DNA of 64,000 nt from Arabidopsis thaliana (lineage: Eukaryota; Streptophyta; Magnoliopsida; Brassicales; Brassicaceae). The stretch covers positions 12,338,101 to 12,402,100 of the forward strand of contig NC_003074.8 in NCBI RefSeq assembly GCF_000001735.4. Direction: 5' to 3'. Below the pieces are notes generated by a model, which saw only the letters and a program-made list of their open reading frames with translations, searched no databases and was not told where the DNA came from. Position numbers and translations under genes: made by a program. The stretch's first letter is position 1. Every line of letters starts with the position of its first letter. Shown one piece after another: positions 33,268-45,534 of this stretch.

Positions 33268-34950
33268 TTCATAACCATGTCATCCGATTCAAAGAAGTGG
33301 TGCACCATTGAGCAGACATCATTCCCTATCAAGTCCCAAAATTGTTGGTAGAAGGCAGCCGTGAAACTGTCAAAATTTGGAGCTCTATTTGCCTAAATCG
33401 AAAGGACTGCATCCTTTATTTCCTGATCTAATAATGACTATAATAACTCTCGATTCATCTGATCTGTTACTTTGGGTACAACTTTAGAAATAACTTCCGT
33501 CAAACCAGTATTCTACGATGTAGAAAAAAGATCATTAAAGTCTGTTTCAGCCACTTTCCCAATAGCATCGTCGCGGAACTGTTCCATTCCTTGGTCATCA
33601 GTGATTGCCTTAGTTCGATTTCGAGACTTTCAAATCTTAGTGGATGCATTGAAAAACTTTGTATTACGAAGTCCCAGTCTCATCCATTTGTTTCTACTTT
33701 TTAGATGTTAGTAAAGTTCTTCATCTCTATAAACATGGTTCAGATTGTGTCTAAGTTGATTAACTGTTAGTTGGGATGTCGAGCAGTTTCTCTCAGCAGC
33801 ATCTAACCGGTGTTTCAGAGCCTGAATCTTCTCAACTGAATTTTTCTTTGTTCTTTTCTTCTAATTTGCTTTTTCTTTTTTACACATTCGAAGCTTATCT
33901 TGATATCCATTTCGTGCATCAATTCGTCCCCTTTGCCAACACATTTGCAATGTGTCAACCAAGTCTTCAGAGTGAACATGTCATATATAATATCTGAATT
34001 GGCCCTGTTTAGTGCAAATCTCATTTGCAATATCTATTATTACAGGGGCATGATCCGATCCAACAATCGTAAGAACTCTATTTTAGAAGTTGGAAAAGAG
34101 GCTTGCAAGTCAGCATTATGAAAACTCTCTCCAAACATGACTATATAGTCTTTTTCTCTCTCTTGCCTACCCAACCGAAAGGGTTCCCTTTAAATTTCAG
34201 ATCCTTCATATTGCAGCAATTGATTGTACTTGTGAAGTCTTGTAGGATGCCAATACTTTGACGGCCAATACTTTGACGGCTACCACATAATCCAAGCATC
34301 TGTTTGGTTTGCTGACAATCTTTGAAGTTTTTCCCAGAGGTGATGTTTTTCACTTGGTATTGGATGCCCATAGATGCAAGGCAAGTAGAAATTAAAATTT
34401 TTGTATTCAGCATAAAGATCTACAAGCCTTACATCATGAGAAATAACTTAAAGTGAAAGATGCTTTTTATAATATACACTACTAAAACCCCCAATTAAAC
34501 CTCTAGGAGAAACAATACACATATCTTCAAATCCCAACTTGACTCCTAAATCCTTTGTGTATTTGTCTTGTTTTTCTGTTTCAATCAATAGCAACATATC
34601 CAGAAAGTACACCTGTTGTATTGCCTCTAGGGGTCGAATTGTCAAAGATCGTCCAAATCCTTGACAGTTCCAAAATCCAACTCTCATAGAGGTTTTGGTG
34701 TTACAGGCCCCACCGCGGCTCTATCCTGACTCTTATTATTGATGTTATCCTCTGAACCCATTGACTCCTCTGAATGTTGAACCTCATTTTAATTTCTGAC
34801 GCCACCCTTCTCCTTCGATAAGATCCGGATGCTTCTCCTATCTCATAAGTTTGTTATCTTTTGCGCAGCTCGAGTGCTAGTACTTCTACCGGTCCTGGGA
34901 GATCACCTATTGCTTTAGCAAATGAAGGGATTGGGTTATAAAGAAAACCT
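33268..34950 (-). pseudogene. LINE endonuclease and start of RT (5' half of the split LINE)
   Basis: ORF2 starts MRVGFWNCQGFGRSLTIRPL at 34,687, an apurinic-type endonuclease start. Downstream are YVCPCIYG-like and FKGNPFGWVGKRE (the catalytic 'F.W' region), and at the end NFDSFTAAFYQQFWDLIGND and FFESDDMVM reaching 33,268. The next codons continue at 18,746 on the other side of the Helitron. Multiple stops and frame changes are present. ORF1 sequence upstream (34,700-34,950) is weak; the 5' boundary with LTR-retroelement interior is uncertain between 34,950 and 35,250. Confidence 0.85.
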
Positions 34951-35440
34951 TAATCACCTGTCAATTCCGCTCAAAACATATCGCGGTCATTGTCAGGGGA
35001 GTTCTCCTCCAAGGCATTATGATTTGGGTCAATGTCAGAGAGTTGCGTCTCCGCTTTGTTAACATTAGCAGCAACTGGACTTGGGACAATTTCTTTCCTC
35101 TGACGGTGATTCCTTGGTGCATCTCAGCACCAATGTTTGCGGGTCCATTTTCTTGATTTGGTTCATCAGCCATTTCGAGTAGTTGCTTGTGTTGTACAAG
35201 GTCGACTGTGTTTCTCCTTCCTATAGTTCCTGAGCTATGCGATTGATGTTATCGTTGTAAAGGAGGTTCTGGATACCGTTTGATTGAGTTTGCATACAGC
35301 AGAGGTGTACCTGGATCAAAAAGACAACAAGCAAAACACACAGTTAGTACCTGAAGTGAAAATTGAAAAGGAACTTGATCTAAGCTAGTCTGAAATCTTA
35401 AATGTAACAAATAAACACCCAATGGGCAACTGCGCCAAAT
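34951..35440 (-). mobile_element. Interior start of Athila-like Gypsy element with tRNA-Asp-type primer site
   Basis: Immediately inside the LTR (35,440 downward) the minus strand reads TTTGGCGCAGTTGCC, close to the TGGCGCCGTTGCC primer-binding site complementary to the tRNA-Asp 3' end used by Athila-class elements. A leader follows and then a frame starting MADEPNQENGPANIG at 35,173, which may be the gag start or the end of the neighbouring LINE ORF1; I cannot decide. The element is broken, with no other coding part in the window. Confidence 0.6.
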
Positions 35441-35964
35441 TGATAATAGGATTTTATGATCAATTAATCCTAAAGCACTATCATGTCGTTGTAGTACTAA
35501 AGGTTGTCAATCCAAATTGGGTGTGATGCTAGCAATCAAGATGCAATCAAAGTTCACAGAGTCAAGCCAAGCAATAACAGGTTTTGAGTTTCAACAGTCC
35601 TAAGGCAACATGTAGGAAATAGAAATTCAAGCAGAAACAGTTAAAATACTCGACCAACACAACTTGTTGCCAAGCACTGGGTGTGGTTGAGTAAAGAGCA
35701 GAGACAGTAACAAAGATACTCGACTGCACATTCTGTTACCAGACAACTAGGTGTGGTCGAGTATATGAGTGATAACATCTATGAAATGCAAAAGCTAAGC
35801 AACATGTAACAATATGCGCTAAACAATAGCAGAGTAAACAAAGAAATCAATTGGATGAGAAATTCCCGAGGATGGGGGTAATTGAGTAGTTAAGTCTCCT
35901 CGATCTACAAGTGATTGACATGCTCAATAGACTATCCCTAGACAACAAGTTCGATAACCAAATT

Positions 35965-36400
35965 ATATACAAGAAAATAGCTAACTACCGACTACAACCG
36001 GCGACTAAATAAATAGTCGCTATATTTAGTGACTATTCCGCTACTATTGTACGACTAATATACAACTAATAGGTTTATAGTCGCTTATTAGTCGCCAAAG
36101 TACCACTACACAGACGAGACGCCGTATTAGTCGCTAAATAGTGACTATTATATGACTAATATTGTGTGTCGCCAGAGTTAGTCGTATATTAGTCGCTATT
36201 TAGCGACTACATGAACAACCCGCCGTAGTAGTCGCTAAAAAGCGACTATAATACGACTATTTCGGCGTGTCATTAACCATAGTCGAAAAATAGACGTAAT
36301 GATCAATTTAAAAATCACATGTGTTTCGTTTTCTAAGTTGTTGTACCGGCTTTAGACGACTACAATATTTAGTCGTGTTTTAGTCACTTAAAAATTGCCT
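35965..36400. repeat. CACTA left subterminal repeat array
   Basis: Words gcgacta and its complement tagtcgc (with gtgacta, acgacta variants) occur many times between 36,000 and 36,380 in both orientations. This is the expected binding platform for the element's TnpA-like protein. Confidence 0.85.
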
Positions 36401-36480
36401 ATATAATGAAAATTTCACGTACACAAAATTCATTCACAACACAAACACTTTTAAGGAAAAAAAAAGTAACAAAATTTTAA

Positions 36481-39400
36481 TGGCGGGAAACTATAATTAT
36501 ACGAGTAGCGGTGGTTTTAATCGAGAGTGGATGTACAAGAGGTTCGATGAAATGACGGGGAATTTGACAGCAGAATACGTCGCATGAGTGGAGGAGTTCT
36601 TGACATTTTCTAATAGGCAGCCTATAGTACAAAGTTGTCGAGGTAAATTCCACTGTCCTTGTGTTGTGTGCAAGAATAACAACATATCGTCTCGGGTAGA
36701 AAAGTTAGTAGTCATTTGTTTAGTCAAGGATTTATGTCTGATTATTATGTTTGGTATAAGCATGGAGAAGATTTCAACATGAATGTAGGAACGAGTAATT
36801 ATGTTGATAGGACGTATCTAAGAGAGAATTATGAAAGTGTGGGTAATGTTGTAGAAGATCCATATGTGGATATGATGAACGATGCATTTCGTTATAACGT
36901 GGGGTTTGATGATAACTATCATCAAGATGGTACTTATCAGAATGTGGAGGAACAGGTACGTAACCATTCTAAGAAATTCTACGACTTGTTAGAAGGTGCC
37001 CAAAATCCTTTGTACGATGGTTGTTGTGAAGGCCAGTCACAATTATAGTTAGCAGCTTGAGTCATGCAGAACAAGGCGGATCATAATATGAGTGAAAGAT
37101 GTGTGGATTCGGTATGTCAAATGTTGACAGATTTTTTACTAGAAGGAAACCAAGCTACTGATTCGCATTACAAGACAGAAAAATTGATGCGCAGTTTAGG
37201 CCTTCCTTATTATACAATCGATGTTTGTATTAACAATTGTATGCTTTTCTGGAAAGAAGACGAAAAGGAAGATCAATGTCGGTTATTGTGGTGGTCAAAG
37301 ATGGAAGCCTATGGATCATGACTACCGTCGAAGAACCAAAGTGCCATATAGTCGTATGTGGTATTTACAATTCTGAATTCTAGGCCAAATCACCTGCGAG
37401 ATAGTCTCGATGTCTTCCTCCAACCTCTTATTGAGGAGCTAAAAGAGTTATGGTCTACTGGAATTGATGCATATGATATGTCTTTGAATCAAAATTTTAA
37501 TCTAAAAGGAGTGTTGCTGTGGACGATAAGCGACTTTCCGGCGTACAGCATGTTATCAGAATGGACAACCCACGATAAACTGTCTTGTCCAATTTGCATG
37601 GAAAGTACTAAGTCTTTTTATCTACCTAATGGAAGGAAGACGTGCTGGTTTGATTGTCACCAAAGATTTCTTCCTCATAGTCATCCATTACGGAAGAATG
37701 CTTCTACCGAGTATCCACCTGAGTCTTTAACCAGTGAGCAAATTTATTACGAGCGGTTGTATGGTGTAAATCCACCAAGAACCAAGGATGTTGGTGGCAA
37801 CAATCACGAAAAGAAGATGCCAGGCTATGGGAAGGAACATAACTGGCACAAGGAAAGCATATTATGGGAGCTTCCATATTGGAAAGATCTAAATCTCCGA
37901 CATTGTATTGATGTGATGCATACAAAGAAGAATTTTTTGGATAACATAATGAATACTCTTATGAGCGTGAAGGGTAAATCAAAGGACAACATAATGTCAA
38001 GAATGGATATAGAACGATTATGTTCTCGGCTTGACTTACATATTGATAGTAAGAGAAAAGCTCCATTTCCAGCTTATACATTGACAAATGAAGCCAAAAT
38101 GAGTTTATTGCAATGTGTGAAACATGCAATCAAATTCCCAGATGGTTATTCGACTGATTTGGGTAGTTGTGTTGATATGGAGAATGAGAAATTGTCAGGT
38201 ATGAAGAGTCACGATTGCCATGTTTTTATGGACCGGTTACTTCCATTTATCTTTGCAGAACTCCTCGACCAGAACGTTCACCTTGCATTATCAGGTAAAA
38301 TAAGAATAAAATTTACTCTTTATATCATATATGCACTTGAGATGATGCAATTTGTATTTTTTTGTAGGGGTTGGCGCATTTTTTAGGGATTTATGTTCGA
38401 GAACTTTGCAGAAAAGTCGCGTTCAAATTCTCAAGCAGAATATTGTTTTGATCATATGCAACTTAGAAAAGATCTTTCCACTATCATTTTTGATGTTATG
38501 GAGCATCTGCCTATACATCTCCCTTACGAAGCAGAATTGGGCGGTCCTGTCCAATATAGGTGGATATATCCTTTTGAGAGGGTTTTCAAAAAATTGAAAG
38601 GAAAAGCAAAAAAAAAAAAAAGATATGCGGTCGGATCAATTGTTGAGTCTTATATCAATGGCGAGATTTCTTATTTCTCAGAGCACTACTTTGTTGATAA
38701 TATACAAACAAAATCAAGGTAAATAATAGTAATTAAATATCTTTACAAAAGCAAGTTTTCAATGCGCAAAACTAACCATGAATTACCTCATTTGGATCAG
38801 GTTAACAATATTCAATGAGGGTGAAGTTCATGTATATCATGTTCCTGAAGTACCTAATATATTTACTTTCGTCGGTCGTGAAGTATGGCTATCAGAGGAA
38901 GACTATCAATGCGCACATGGATATGTTTTTTGAAATTTTGATTATTTTCAAGTAATTGAGAGGTATATAACAAATTAAATACTTCCATTTTAAGTTTTTA
39001 ATTATAAATGTTGGTTTAATAACCCCTATATGTTGTTTTTGTATATATTTTCTTTCTATTCAATATCCAGGATTGAACGAAAAAGAAATCTTCTTGAAAA
39101 GAGGCGAAGAATATCATGTGTGGGTGAAAGATTATTATGTCTAAATAATTTATCTATATATTTGCATTTCTTTATTGTTCTTCATATCTACAATGATGTG
39201 TATTTCTAAATTTGCATACATGTTACATATTGGAACACCAGTAATTCATTTCCAACTTGGGTTCAAGAGATAGTCCATGGACCTTTGCACAAAGTCAAAA
39301 CCTGGCCAATTTATTTTAGAAGAGGTTATTTGTTTTATATGCAGAGTCATGGAGCTGGACGTAAGACTTGTAACTATGGGGTATGTGTGAAAGGTGAAAA

Positions 39401-39974
39401 TTATACGGATGCATCTGACGCCATAGATTTTTACGGAAACTTTACTGATATCATAGAACTTGAGTATGGGGGGTGCTCAGTTTGAAAATCACACTTTTTA
39501 AATGTTTGTGGTATGGCCCCAAGCACTCGGAGGAGCAATAGTGGTGTTGTCGACGTTCTTTCATCGAGAAAATACAACAAATACGAACCATTTATTTTAG
39601 GTATGTACGGTATATATGGTCATTGGCAAACAACATCTCAAGCGGAACAAGTGTGTTTTATTCCTTATCCATACACGAAAAAATCAAAGCAGGAGTGGCT
39701 CAATGTTTTAAAAGTAAATCTAATGGGAAACATATTAGGAGAATATGAAAATAAAGACCAGATGTTGCAAACAGAAAATGATGATTTTGTTTTAATGACT
39801 ACAATAGAAGATCTTGTACTCGACAATTTGACAGAAAATCGCAACCCTATAAACCTCAATCTAGATGTCGGAGATGCCCAGAAGATGGATTCCGATGTAA
39901 TTTATCGTCTTCTGAAGATGAAGAACAAGAAGACGAAGAAAAATATTAGTTTTATGTTTATGATATTTACTTAA
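36481..39974 (+). pseudogene. CACTA TNP2-like transposase gene, broken
   Basis: Starts MAGNYNYTSSGGFNREWMY at 36,481 and shows the N-terminal transposase-associated domain (KFHCPCVVCKN), then the Transposase_21 core: DAFRYNVGFDDNYHQDG, LPYYTIDVCINNCMLFWKED, and the long open stretch 37,358-38,294 (LLWTISDFPAYSMLSEW, CPICMESTKSFYLPNGRK, LRHCIDVMHTKKNFLDNIM). A gt...ag intron at 38,295-38,368 leads to VGAFFRDLCSRTL and a DUF4218-like part (VMEHLPIHLPYEAELGGP). The C-terminal DUF4216-like part is at 39,360-39,974 (GVCVKGENYTDASDAIDFYG, YPYTKKSKQEWLNVLKV). Stops at about 36,584, 37,047 and 37,057, a roughly 330-bp loss near 37,355 (the fragment at 3,449-4,338 retains it) and a frame change near 38,480 make it inactive. 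Confidence 0.92.
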
Positions 39975-40611
39975 GTTATTATGTTTAAATATGCAAACAT
40001 TTTAAATTATTTTGAAAAATTATATTTGACTAAGTATGTTTACTATGTTTAATTATATTTTTATGTATAATTCTGAATATCACCAGGCCCAAAAACACCA
40101 AGCCCAAACCCAATTATAAGAATTTAAATATGCGACTTATTGTTGACATTTTAGCGACTGTAACAATACTATTGGGCCATAAAAACTCGAGGCCCAAACC
40201 CGGTGACTAATTGCTGACATTTTTACGACTACAACAATACTATTGGGCCAAAAAACTCAGAGCCCAAACCTGGTGACTAATTTGGGACATTTTAGCGACT
40301 AAACTTTAAAGAAACCTGAAACCTTTAAGGCCTAAACCCTTAAGGCCCAAACAAAACCCTTATGATCTTTTGTTCTTCGAAACCTTCGCAGTCTTCTTCT
40401 TCCATTTCTTATGCAATCGATCTTTCCTCTTCGATTTCCTCTTAAATCGATATTTCTTCTTCGATTTCCAACTCTATCTCTCTGATTTCAAACCATAGCA
40501 GCTCTCTTCGATTTCAAAACCCTAGCTTGTCCTTCGATTTCTTCGATTTCTTCGATTTCTTTGATTTCTTCAATTTCAACCTCCGTCTCATCTCGATCTC
40601 TCCTTCACACG
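39975..40611 (+). promoter_or_regulatory. Spacer between CACTA genes with about 71-bp repeats
   Basis: Between 40,081 and 40,320 three diverged units occur, each with 'actattgggcc', 'gcccaaacc.ggtgactaat' and 'gacattttagcgact'; the clear period is about 70 bp (40,161 to 40,231). Then a pyrimidine-rich leader with a ttcgattt-type microsatellite (40,500-40,580) precedes the ATG at 40,612. It includes the subterminal word gcgact, so it may be an internal binding site for TnpA that controls the second gene. Confidence 0.55.
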
Positions 40612-42990
40612 ATGTTTGGGCGAGGAAAAAAGAGGCGTACCACTCCTAACCTTGATGAGAGAGCCACCGGATCCACGGCTGGTGGACAACCTAGTTCTCT
40701 TCTGGCTCAGTACGACTTCACGCCGGCAGCACAACGGCCTACTCAGCTATAGACGCCTACAACAGAAGACCCCGTTCCTCCATTACAGTCATCGACAGCT
40801 CATGTCCGGAACTACCCGCCGCCTCAACAATTATTCTAGCACTCCGGCAGTCGACAACCTGAAGTGCAAAGGACTGCTTCCGTAGAAGTCTAGAACAATC
40901 CCCCGACTCAAGCGACAACGACTCTGGAGCTTGTCCCTCCGACTCCTCAGCAAGACCCTTCGCCTTCTCCAGTTCAAGAGTCTCGGGCTCACAGTCACCC
41001 ATCCTCTCAAGGCAACAACTTCGAAGAATATCCACCTCTGTCGCCGGATCTCTAGGAGGACACACTTCAGTCTCTAAATGATCTGCTTATGTTGACGGAG
41101 AGGGATAAGTTCGTTACCATCCTCTCTTCCATTCCTCGACCGAATACGACATGGAATGATCTTCTTTTCTCTTGTTTGTGATCCCATGTTGTGTTCAATG
41201 TCGTTTTTGTTGGGTAATGAGCTTTGTGAGGCCGATTAGATTTAGAAAATGTCAGAATTGTTTCTTGTTTATGTCACGGATGCATTTAAAGAGTCGTGTT
41301 GTGTTGGTCTTTGTTTAAGTTTATGTCTGATATTTAGATGATACTTTGCAGCCATAATCTATGTTTTGCTAGATATGATCTATTTGTATGAACTTCTTAT
41401 TCTGTTGTTTGCGAGAAAAAGTAGTTTAAGTTATGTGTTGTGATCTTAGGGTTCTGTTGGGTAATGAGCATTGTGAGGCCAAGTAGTTTAAGTAATTGTC
41501 TGAATTGATTCTTGTTTGTCACGGATGCATTTGAAGAGTTGTGTGTTATTGGTCTTTGTTTAAGTTTAGTTGTAGATGATACTTTGTAGCCACAATCTAT
41601 GTTTTGCTAGATATGATCTGTTTGTATGATACTTTGCAGCCACAGTCTATGTTTTGCTAGTTTAGGTCTAATATTTAGATATTATCTGTCATATAACAAC
41701 TGCTTGTTTTTCTTGTGTATGGAGGTTTACTCGGGACACAAACTCGCTACTTGTTAGGAATATTACTCGAGTGTTTACAAACAAATTTGATGGTCCCTAC
41801 TACAGCTGAACATGTGTGCCTCAAGAGAAATACTTCCTTGAGTTTTCTTTTAAGTGTTCTTTCAGCCCTTCTTATATATATAATTACGCTTCTTTTTTTT
41901 ACTGACATTACCTTTTGTATTTGTAGAAAACACACCATTGGGATCCTTTGATAACATGGACTATCCAGTATTATTTCAATGAGATCTGTTTAAGGCGAAT
42001 GAAAGGCATGGTTAGCACCGCAAGAACTAGACGAAATAAACCTTAATGGATTGGAAAAACTCTATGGAAAACAATGACTGTGTACTGGGACACTGATGAA
42101 GCTCAAGAAAGAAGTCAAATATATTCAAATGCCCGTCTGTCTGACCGTAACGGTCTAGGTCCTCACATACATTTCTCAAGGTCGAAGTCATATCAGCAAA
42201 TCCAAGACAAATTAGTGAGTCTTCTCTCTGTTTACTCCTTTGCAACTTTAATCTGATGTTTCTCTATTTATCTATTACTTGTTTTTTTTTCATTACAAGA
42301 AGAGCAATTGGGCAGAGCTGTCAGTATTGGTGACGTTTTGATCAAAACACATACAAAACCTGATGGGACGTATGTTGATCGAAAGGCGGAGAAGATTGTA
42401 GAGTTATATCAAAAGAATTTGCAATTGAGGCAGTCTGAGCTCAAGGCAGAAACTTCTGCTGTTTCAGATGGCACTTCGCGGGAACGGGAGCTCACAGCTG
42501 AGGAATGTACAACCATATTTCTTCAGGTAACGTTTTATGTTTCCCAATTTAGTGTTTTCGAGTTCAATTTTCATTCTCTATTCTCAGCTTTTATCATACT
42601 TTGCAGTCCACTGAGAGGGATTCGAGAGGCGTTCCTTATAGAGTAGGAAGCCTCATAGAGTCTCTTGTCAATGCCAAGCGGAAGCAAGCAGGTGACTCAA
42701 CTTCTTTTGTGGCTTTGCAAGAACAATTATTGGAAGCTCAACGCAAGATAGAAGAGCAGGCCTCTTACAATCAGAGGCGTGAATATGAGATTGCTTTGCG
42801 TGAAGCTGAGAAATCCGTAGTTGCTGATGAGAAGAAGAAGAAGATTGAGCACTTGTCCTTATTGGAGAAGTTTTTGCGCGAAACTGATCTTTGGTTCCTG
42901 AATTTCCTCGAATCTCATTCAGCTAAGGAGACAACCACAGATCCTATCTCACCCTCTCCAGCTGCCTCTCCATTTTCATCTGCTTCATAG
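40612..42990 (+). pseudogene. CACTA second gene, Transposase_24 (Ptta/En/Spm) type
   Basis: Starts MFGRGKKRRTTPNLDERATG; a proline/glutamine-rich N-terminus follows (PPTPQQDPSPSPVQESRAHS). After a roughly 540-bp intron containing a tandem duplication comes VYSGHKLATC and then the conserved domain at 41,930-42,230: WTIQYYFNEICLRRMKGMVS, LWKTMTVYWDTDEAQERSQI, GPHIHFSRSKSYQQIQDKL. Exon 42,300-42,525 has LGRAVSIGDVLIKTHTKPDG, and the last exon (42,607-42,990) is a long coiled coil (QEQLLEAQRKIEEQASYNQR). This is the TnpA-like DNA-binding partner that bridges CACTA subterminal repeats. Stops near 40,750, 40,838, 40,887 and 41,053, among others, show decay; the last two exons are still open. Confidence 0.85.
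41205..41695 (+). repeat. About 245-bp tandem duplication in intron of CACTA second gene
   Basis: 'gttgggtaatgag' starts units at about 41,208 and 41,456; both units continue with 'ttgtgaggcc', 'tcacggatgcattt', 'ggtctttgtttaagttta' and 'tctatgttttgctag'. A third partial unit starts near 41,630. Confidence 0.75.
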
Positions 42991-43259
42991 GTCTATGTCT
43001 TAACTCCTTCCTCAAGACTCAATATCACTTTTCAAAGTTTTTCTATATGTGTACTTGTGTTGCTTGTACTTGTGCTAAACAAAGTTCTTAGTTGTAGTGA
43101 ATCAAACATGTTTTTGTAATTTGGGTTTTGTTACTTTTCTGAAATGACAATAAATTTGTGTTCATGATTATTGTATTGTGTTTATGATTCTTGTAATTTA
43201 TGTTTTGTTTTCTCAGCAAGGTTTCCATCTTTAGAACATTCATATTTGTATTCTGATAA

Positions 43260-43668
43260 CAACAATAGTCGCAATTTAGTCATCAAAAATGTCATCAAGT
43301 AGTCGGTTCTTGATGACAATTTAGTCACTAAATTTTCCGACTAAATGACATTTCAGTCGCAACTCAGTCTTAAATATAGTGACAACATAGTCGTAAATTT
43401 TAACGACTAATTACCTACAACGAGTACAGAACCCTTAAGTTAATCGTTAGTTTGTCGTCTAATAGTCGCTATATTGTATGGCTATATGGTCACTATAAAG
43501 CGATTACTTAAACTTAGTTGCTTTTTAGCGACTAAAACTACGACTATAGTATTTACCGACTCTCGATTAGCGACTACCTTTAATAGTTGTTTATTTGTCG
43601 TAAAGAGGTATTTAACGACTAAACAGTGACTAATACTGAAGTCGGTAAATGTCAATTTTTTTGTAGTA
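43260..43668. repeat. CACTA right subterminal repeat array and terminus
   Basis: Dense gcgacta/tagtcgc/acgacta words from 43,266 to 43,640, then 'gtcggtaaatgtcaa' and the T-run leading to the terminal ...ttgtagta. The gap 42,991-43,259 is the 3' UTR of the second gene, T-rich, with nothing else seen. Confidence 0.85.
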
Positions 43669-44961
43669 GTCTAAGTGCCACCGCAACAAAGACCCTCAAG
43701 TTAAACTAGTCCCGGACTCAATCACCTCTGACGAGAGCTTACCTAACATGCATTACGAAACAACAAGTTAAAGCTAAAACGCTCCCTATAACCAATACCT
43801 TGGTACAGAGCCAAGAATCTCTAGAATTAGTGATTCTGACATTTCGTCGAACACCTTTTGGGTGCAGAAATATCTGGGCTCAAATTCTAGTTAATCAGAA
43901 AGCAATAGGCATTAGGAACAACTAATCCAAAAGGGATCTATAATCAAACTCCACCACCTAACAGACCGAGGATTCTAAACTACTCTAACCCATCCTCAGA
44001 AACCTAGTCACTACTCAGACTTTATTGCAGAAAACATAAACGATAAAATGAATGAAAACATCATAGCAAAATAATGATAACAGAACAATAACAGGATGAA
44101 CAACTTAGCAATGAAAAGTGAAATACTATATAGATTAAGAGAAATCCTATTACAAAAGCGAAGAACACACAAACTGTCTGCAGAATAAAACTTAGTCTCG
44201 AAAATGTAAAGTACATGTTACTTATAGCGAAATATTCTGAAACCCTAATACTCAAAACGACACAGTATTGGGACGGATTAAAAACGGTACTCGACCCTGG
44301 TGGTCGAGTAATGGGTCGAGTGATGAGCCAAAGTCTTCTTCTCTTCCTGATGCTCGAATGTCTGGTTGAGTGCGGAATTGAGAAGACTCTTAAGCTGGCA
44401 GTCGAGTAGGGATATCGAGTTGTAGATGAAGGTGGACTCGACTTGGTGGCAGAGTGATGAAACGAGTGAATGATGATGGTGGTACTCGACCATGGGGTCG
44501 AGTGGTAGTGATCAAGTGATTGACAAAAGGTGGCGATGGTGTTGCTCGATCAGGGGCTCGAGTGAATGGCGAGGGATTGTGATGGATGTGCTCGACCAAT
44601 TGGTCGAGTGGTGGTGAGAAACGGTGATGTCAGCTACTCGAGCTCGTGGTCGAGTGGTGGATAGAGTCTCGCGGTCAAGTGATTTGATGTAGAGGTTGTG
44701 GCCGAGTACTTCAGGAAGTCCAGGATGACGGTACTCGAGCTCGTGGTCGAGTATGTTGATTTGATCAGGTCCGCTTCTTCCAATTAGCTCACCAGCAGCT
44801 CCAAATCACATGAAAACAACACAAATATGCAATATGCATGCATAACTATCCTAAGCATGCAAAGTGATGACAAATGATGACAAATGGTATAAAACAGTGG
44901 TGATATGATGCTAAAGTGATGACAAATGGATGCTCAAAACAAGAAAAATGTACACTTATTA

Positions 44962-45026
44962 GTTAGCGACTAGACAAAAGACGTAAGCAAATACTTCGCA
45001 ATTTTAGGACGTAAAAAAACAGTCAT
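44962..45026. other. Short flank between two LTRs
   Basis: 65 bp separating the Athila-like LTR from the solo LTR. The last five bases (gtcat, 45,022-45,026) are one copy of the solo LTR's target duplication. Confidence 0.6.
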
Positions 45027-45534
45027 TGTTGGAGCTGGATTCTCCTCCAGGAATCCACCTGCGAAAATACCAAGCCAGCCCACAAAGCCCACCAAGTAGA
45101 GGACCTACGCAACTGATGAGCCCACATACGCGAATGGGTACTTGGGCCAGATAAGCCGGGTCACCTGATGAAGGGAGATAAGCGAATAATAACCTAGGAA
45201 CTGATGAGGAGATATTCACGGAGCAGACCTGATATCTCGGAACTGACCTGCCGAATATTCAGGAGGATCTCCGCAGATCCCGGACGGAGCTACCACGTGC
45301 GTAGACCTATATAAGGGAGCAAGGACGACTTGGAAGAGACGTTCAATTCAGCTTACATTCACACACATACTTTTACACTTGTAATCTCCTTTCACATTGT
45401 AAAAGCTTTTTCATAATCAATACAAAAAGTCCATTCGTTCTTAGCAATATAACTCTCAAGGTTTCAGTGAAGTTCTAGCCCTCCTTTCTCATAATCTCAA
45501 TTACAAATCTCTAGTGTGGATTTCAGAACCCACA
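45027..45534 (+). mobile_element. Solo LTR with perfect 5-bp target duplication
   Basis: The block begins TGTTGGAGC and ends ACCCACA, 508 bp, flanked on both sides by gtcat (45,022-45,026 and 45,535-45,539). It contains 'ctatataagggag' (TATA box, about 45,309) and a T-rich 3' part with 'cataatcaatacaaa' that suits a polyadenylation region. No interior is present, so it arose by recombination between two LTRs. It looks whole as an LTR and fairly young. Family not assigned; Gypsy or Copia cannot be told from the LTR alone. Confidence 0.93.

Larger units (their letters stand above)
35965..43668 (+). mobile_element. CACTA (En/Spm) transposon with decayed ends, 7.7 kb
   Basis: The left end reads atatacaagaaaatag...actaccgact and the right end, reverse complemented, tactacaaaaaaattg...taccgact; both are one to three changes away from CACTACAA. 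Inside each end, gcgacta/tagtcgc words recur densely (36,000-36,380; 43,270-43,640), the subterminal binding array. A TNP2-like gene (36,481-39,974) and a second, Transposase_24-like gene (40,612-42,990) lie in tandem on the plus strand. The element sits in an Athila-like LTR. Flanking triplets (att and gtc) do not match, so the 3-bp duplication is lost or the ends are off by a base. Confidence 0.9.
35441..44961 (-). mobile_element. Athila-like Gypsy LTR split by a CACTA insertion
   Basis: The LTR runs on the minus strand from TAATAAGTGTAC at 44,961 to TATTATCA at 35,441, with a 7.7-kb CACTA element (35,965-43,668) inside; about 1.8 kb of LTR remains. It has the same layout as the LTR at 4,339-6,045: start region with 'catttgtcatcac' words, a U3 with many ctcgac/gtcgag pairs (44,289-44,760), a TATA-type promoter region, and a tRNA-Asp-type primer site directly after its end. 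It is thus the 5' LTR of a Gypsy element of the Athila kind whose interior is almost entirely absent. Old, judging from its divergence from the other two copies. Confidence 0.8.
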
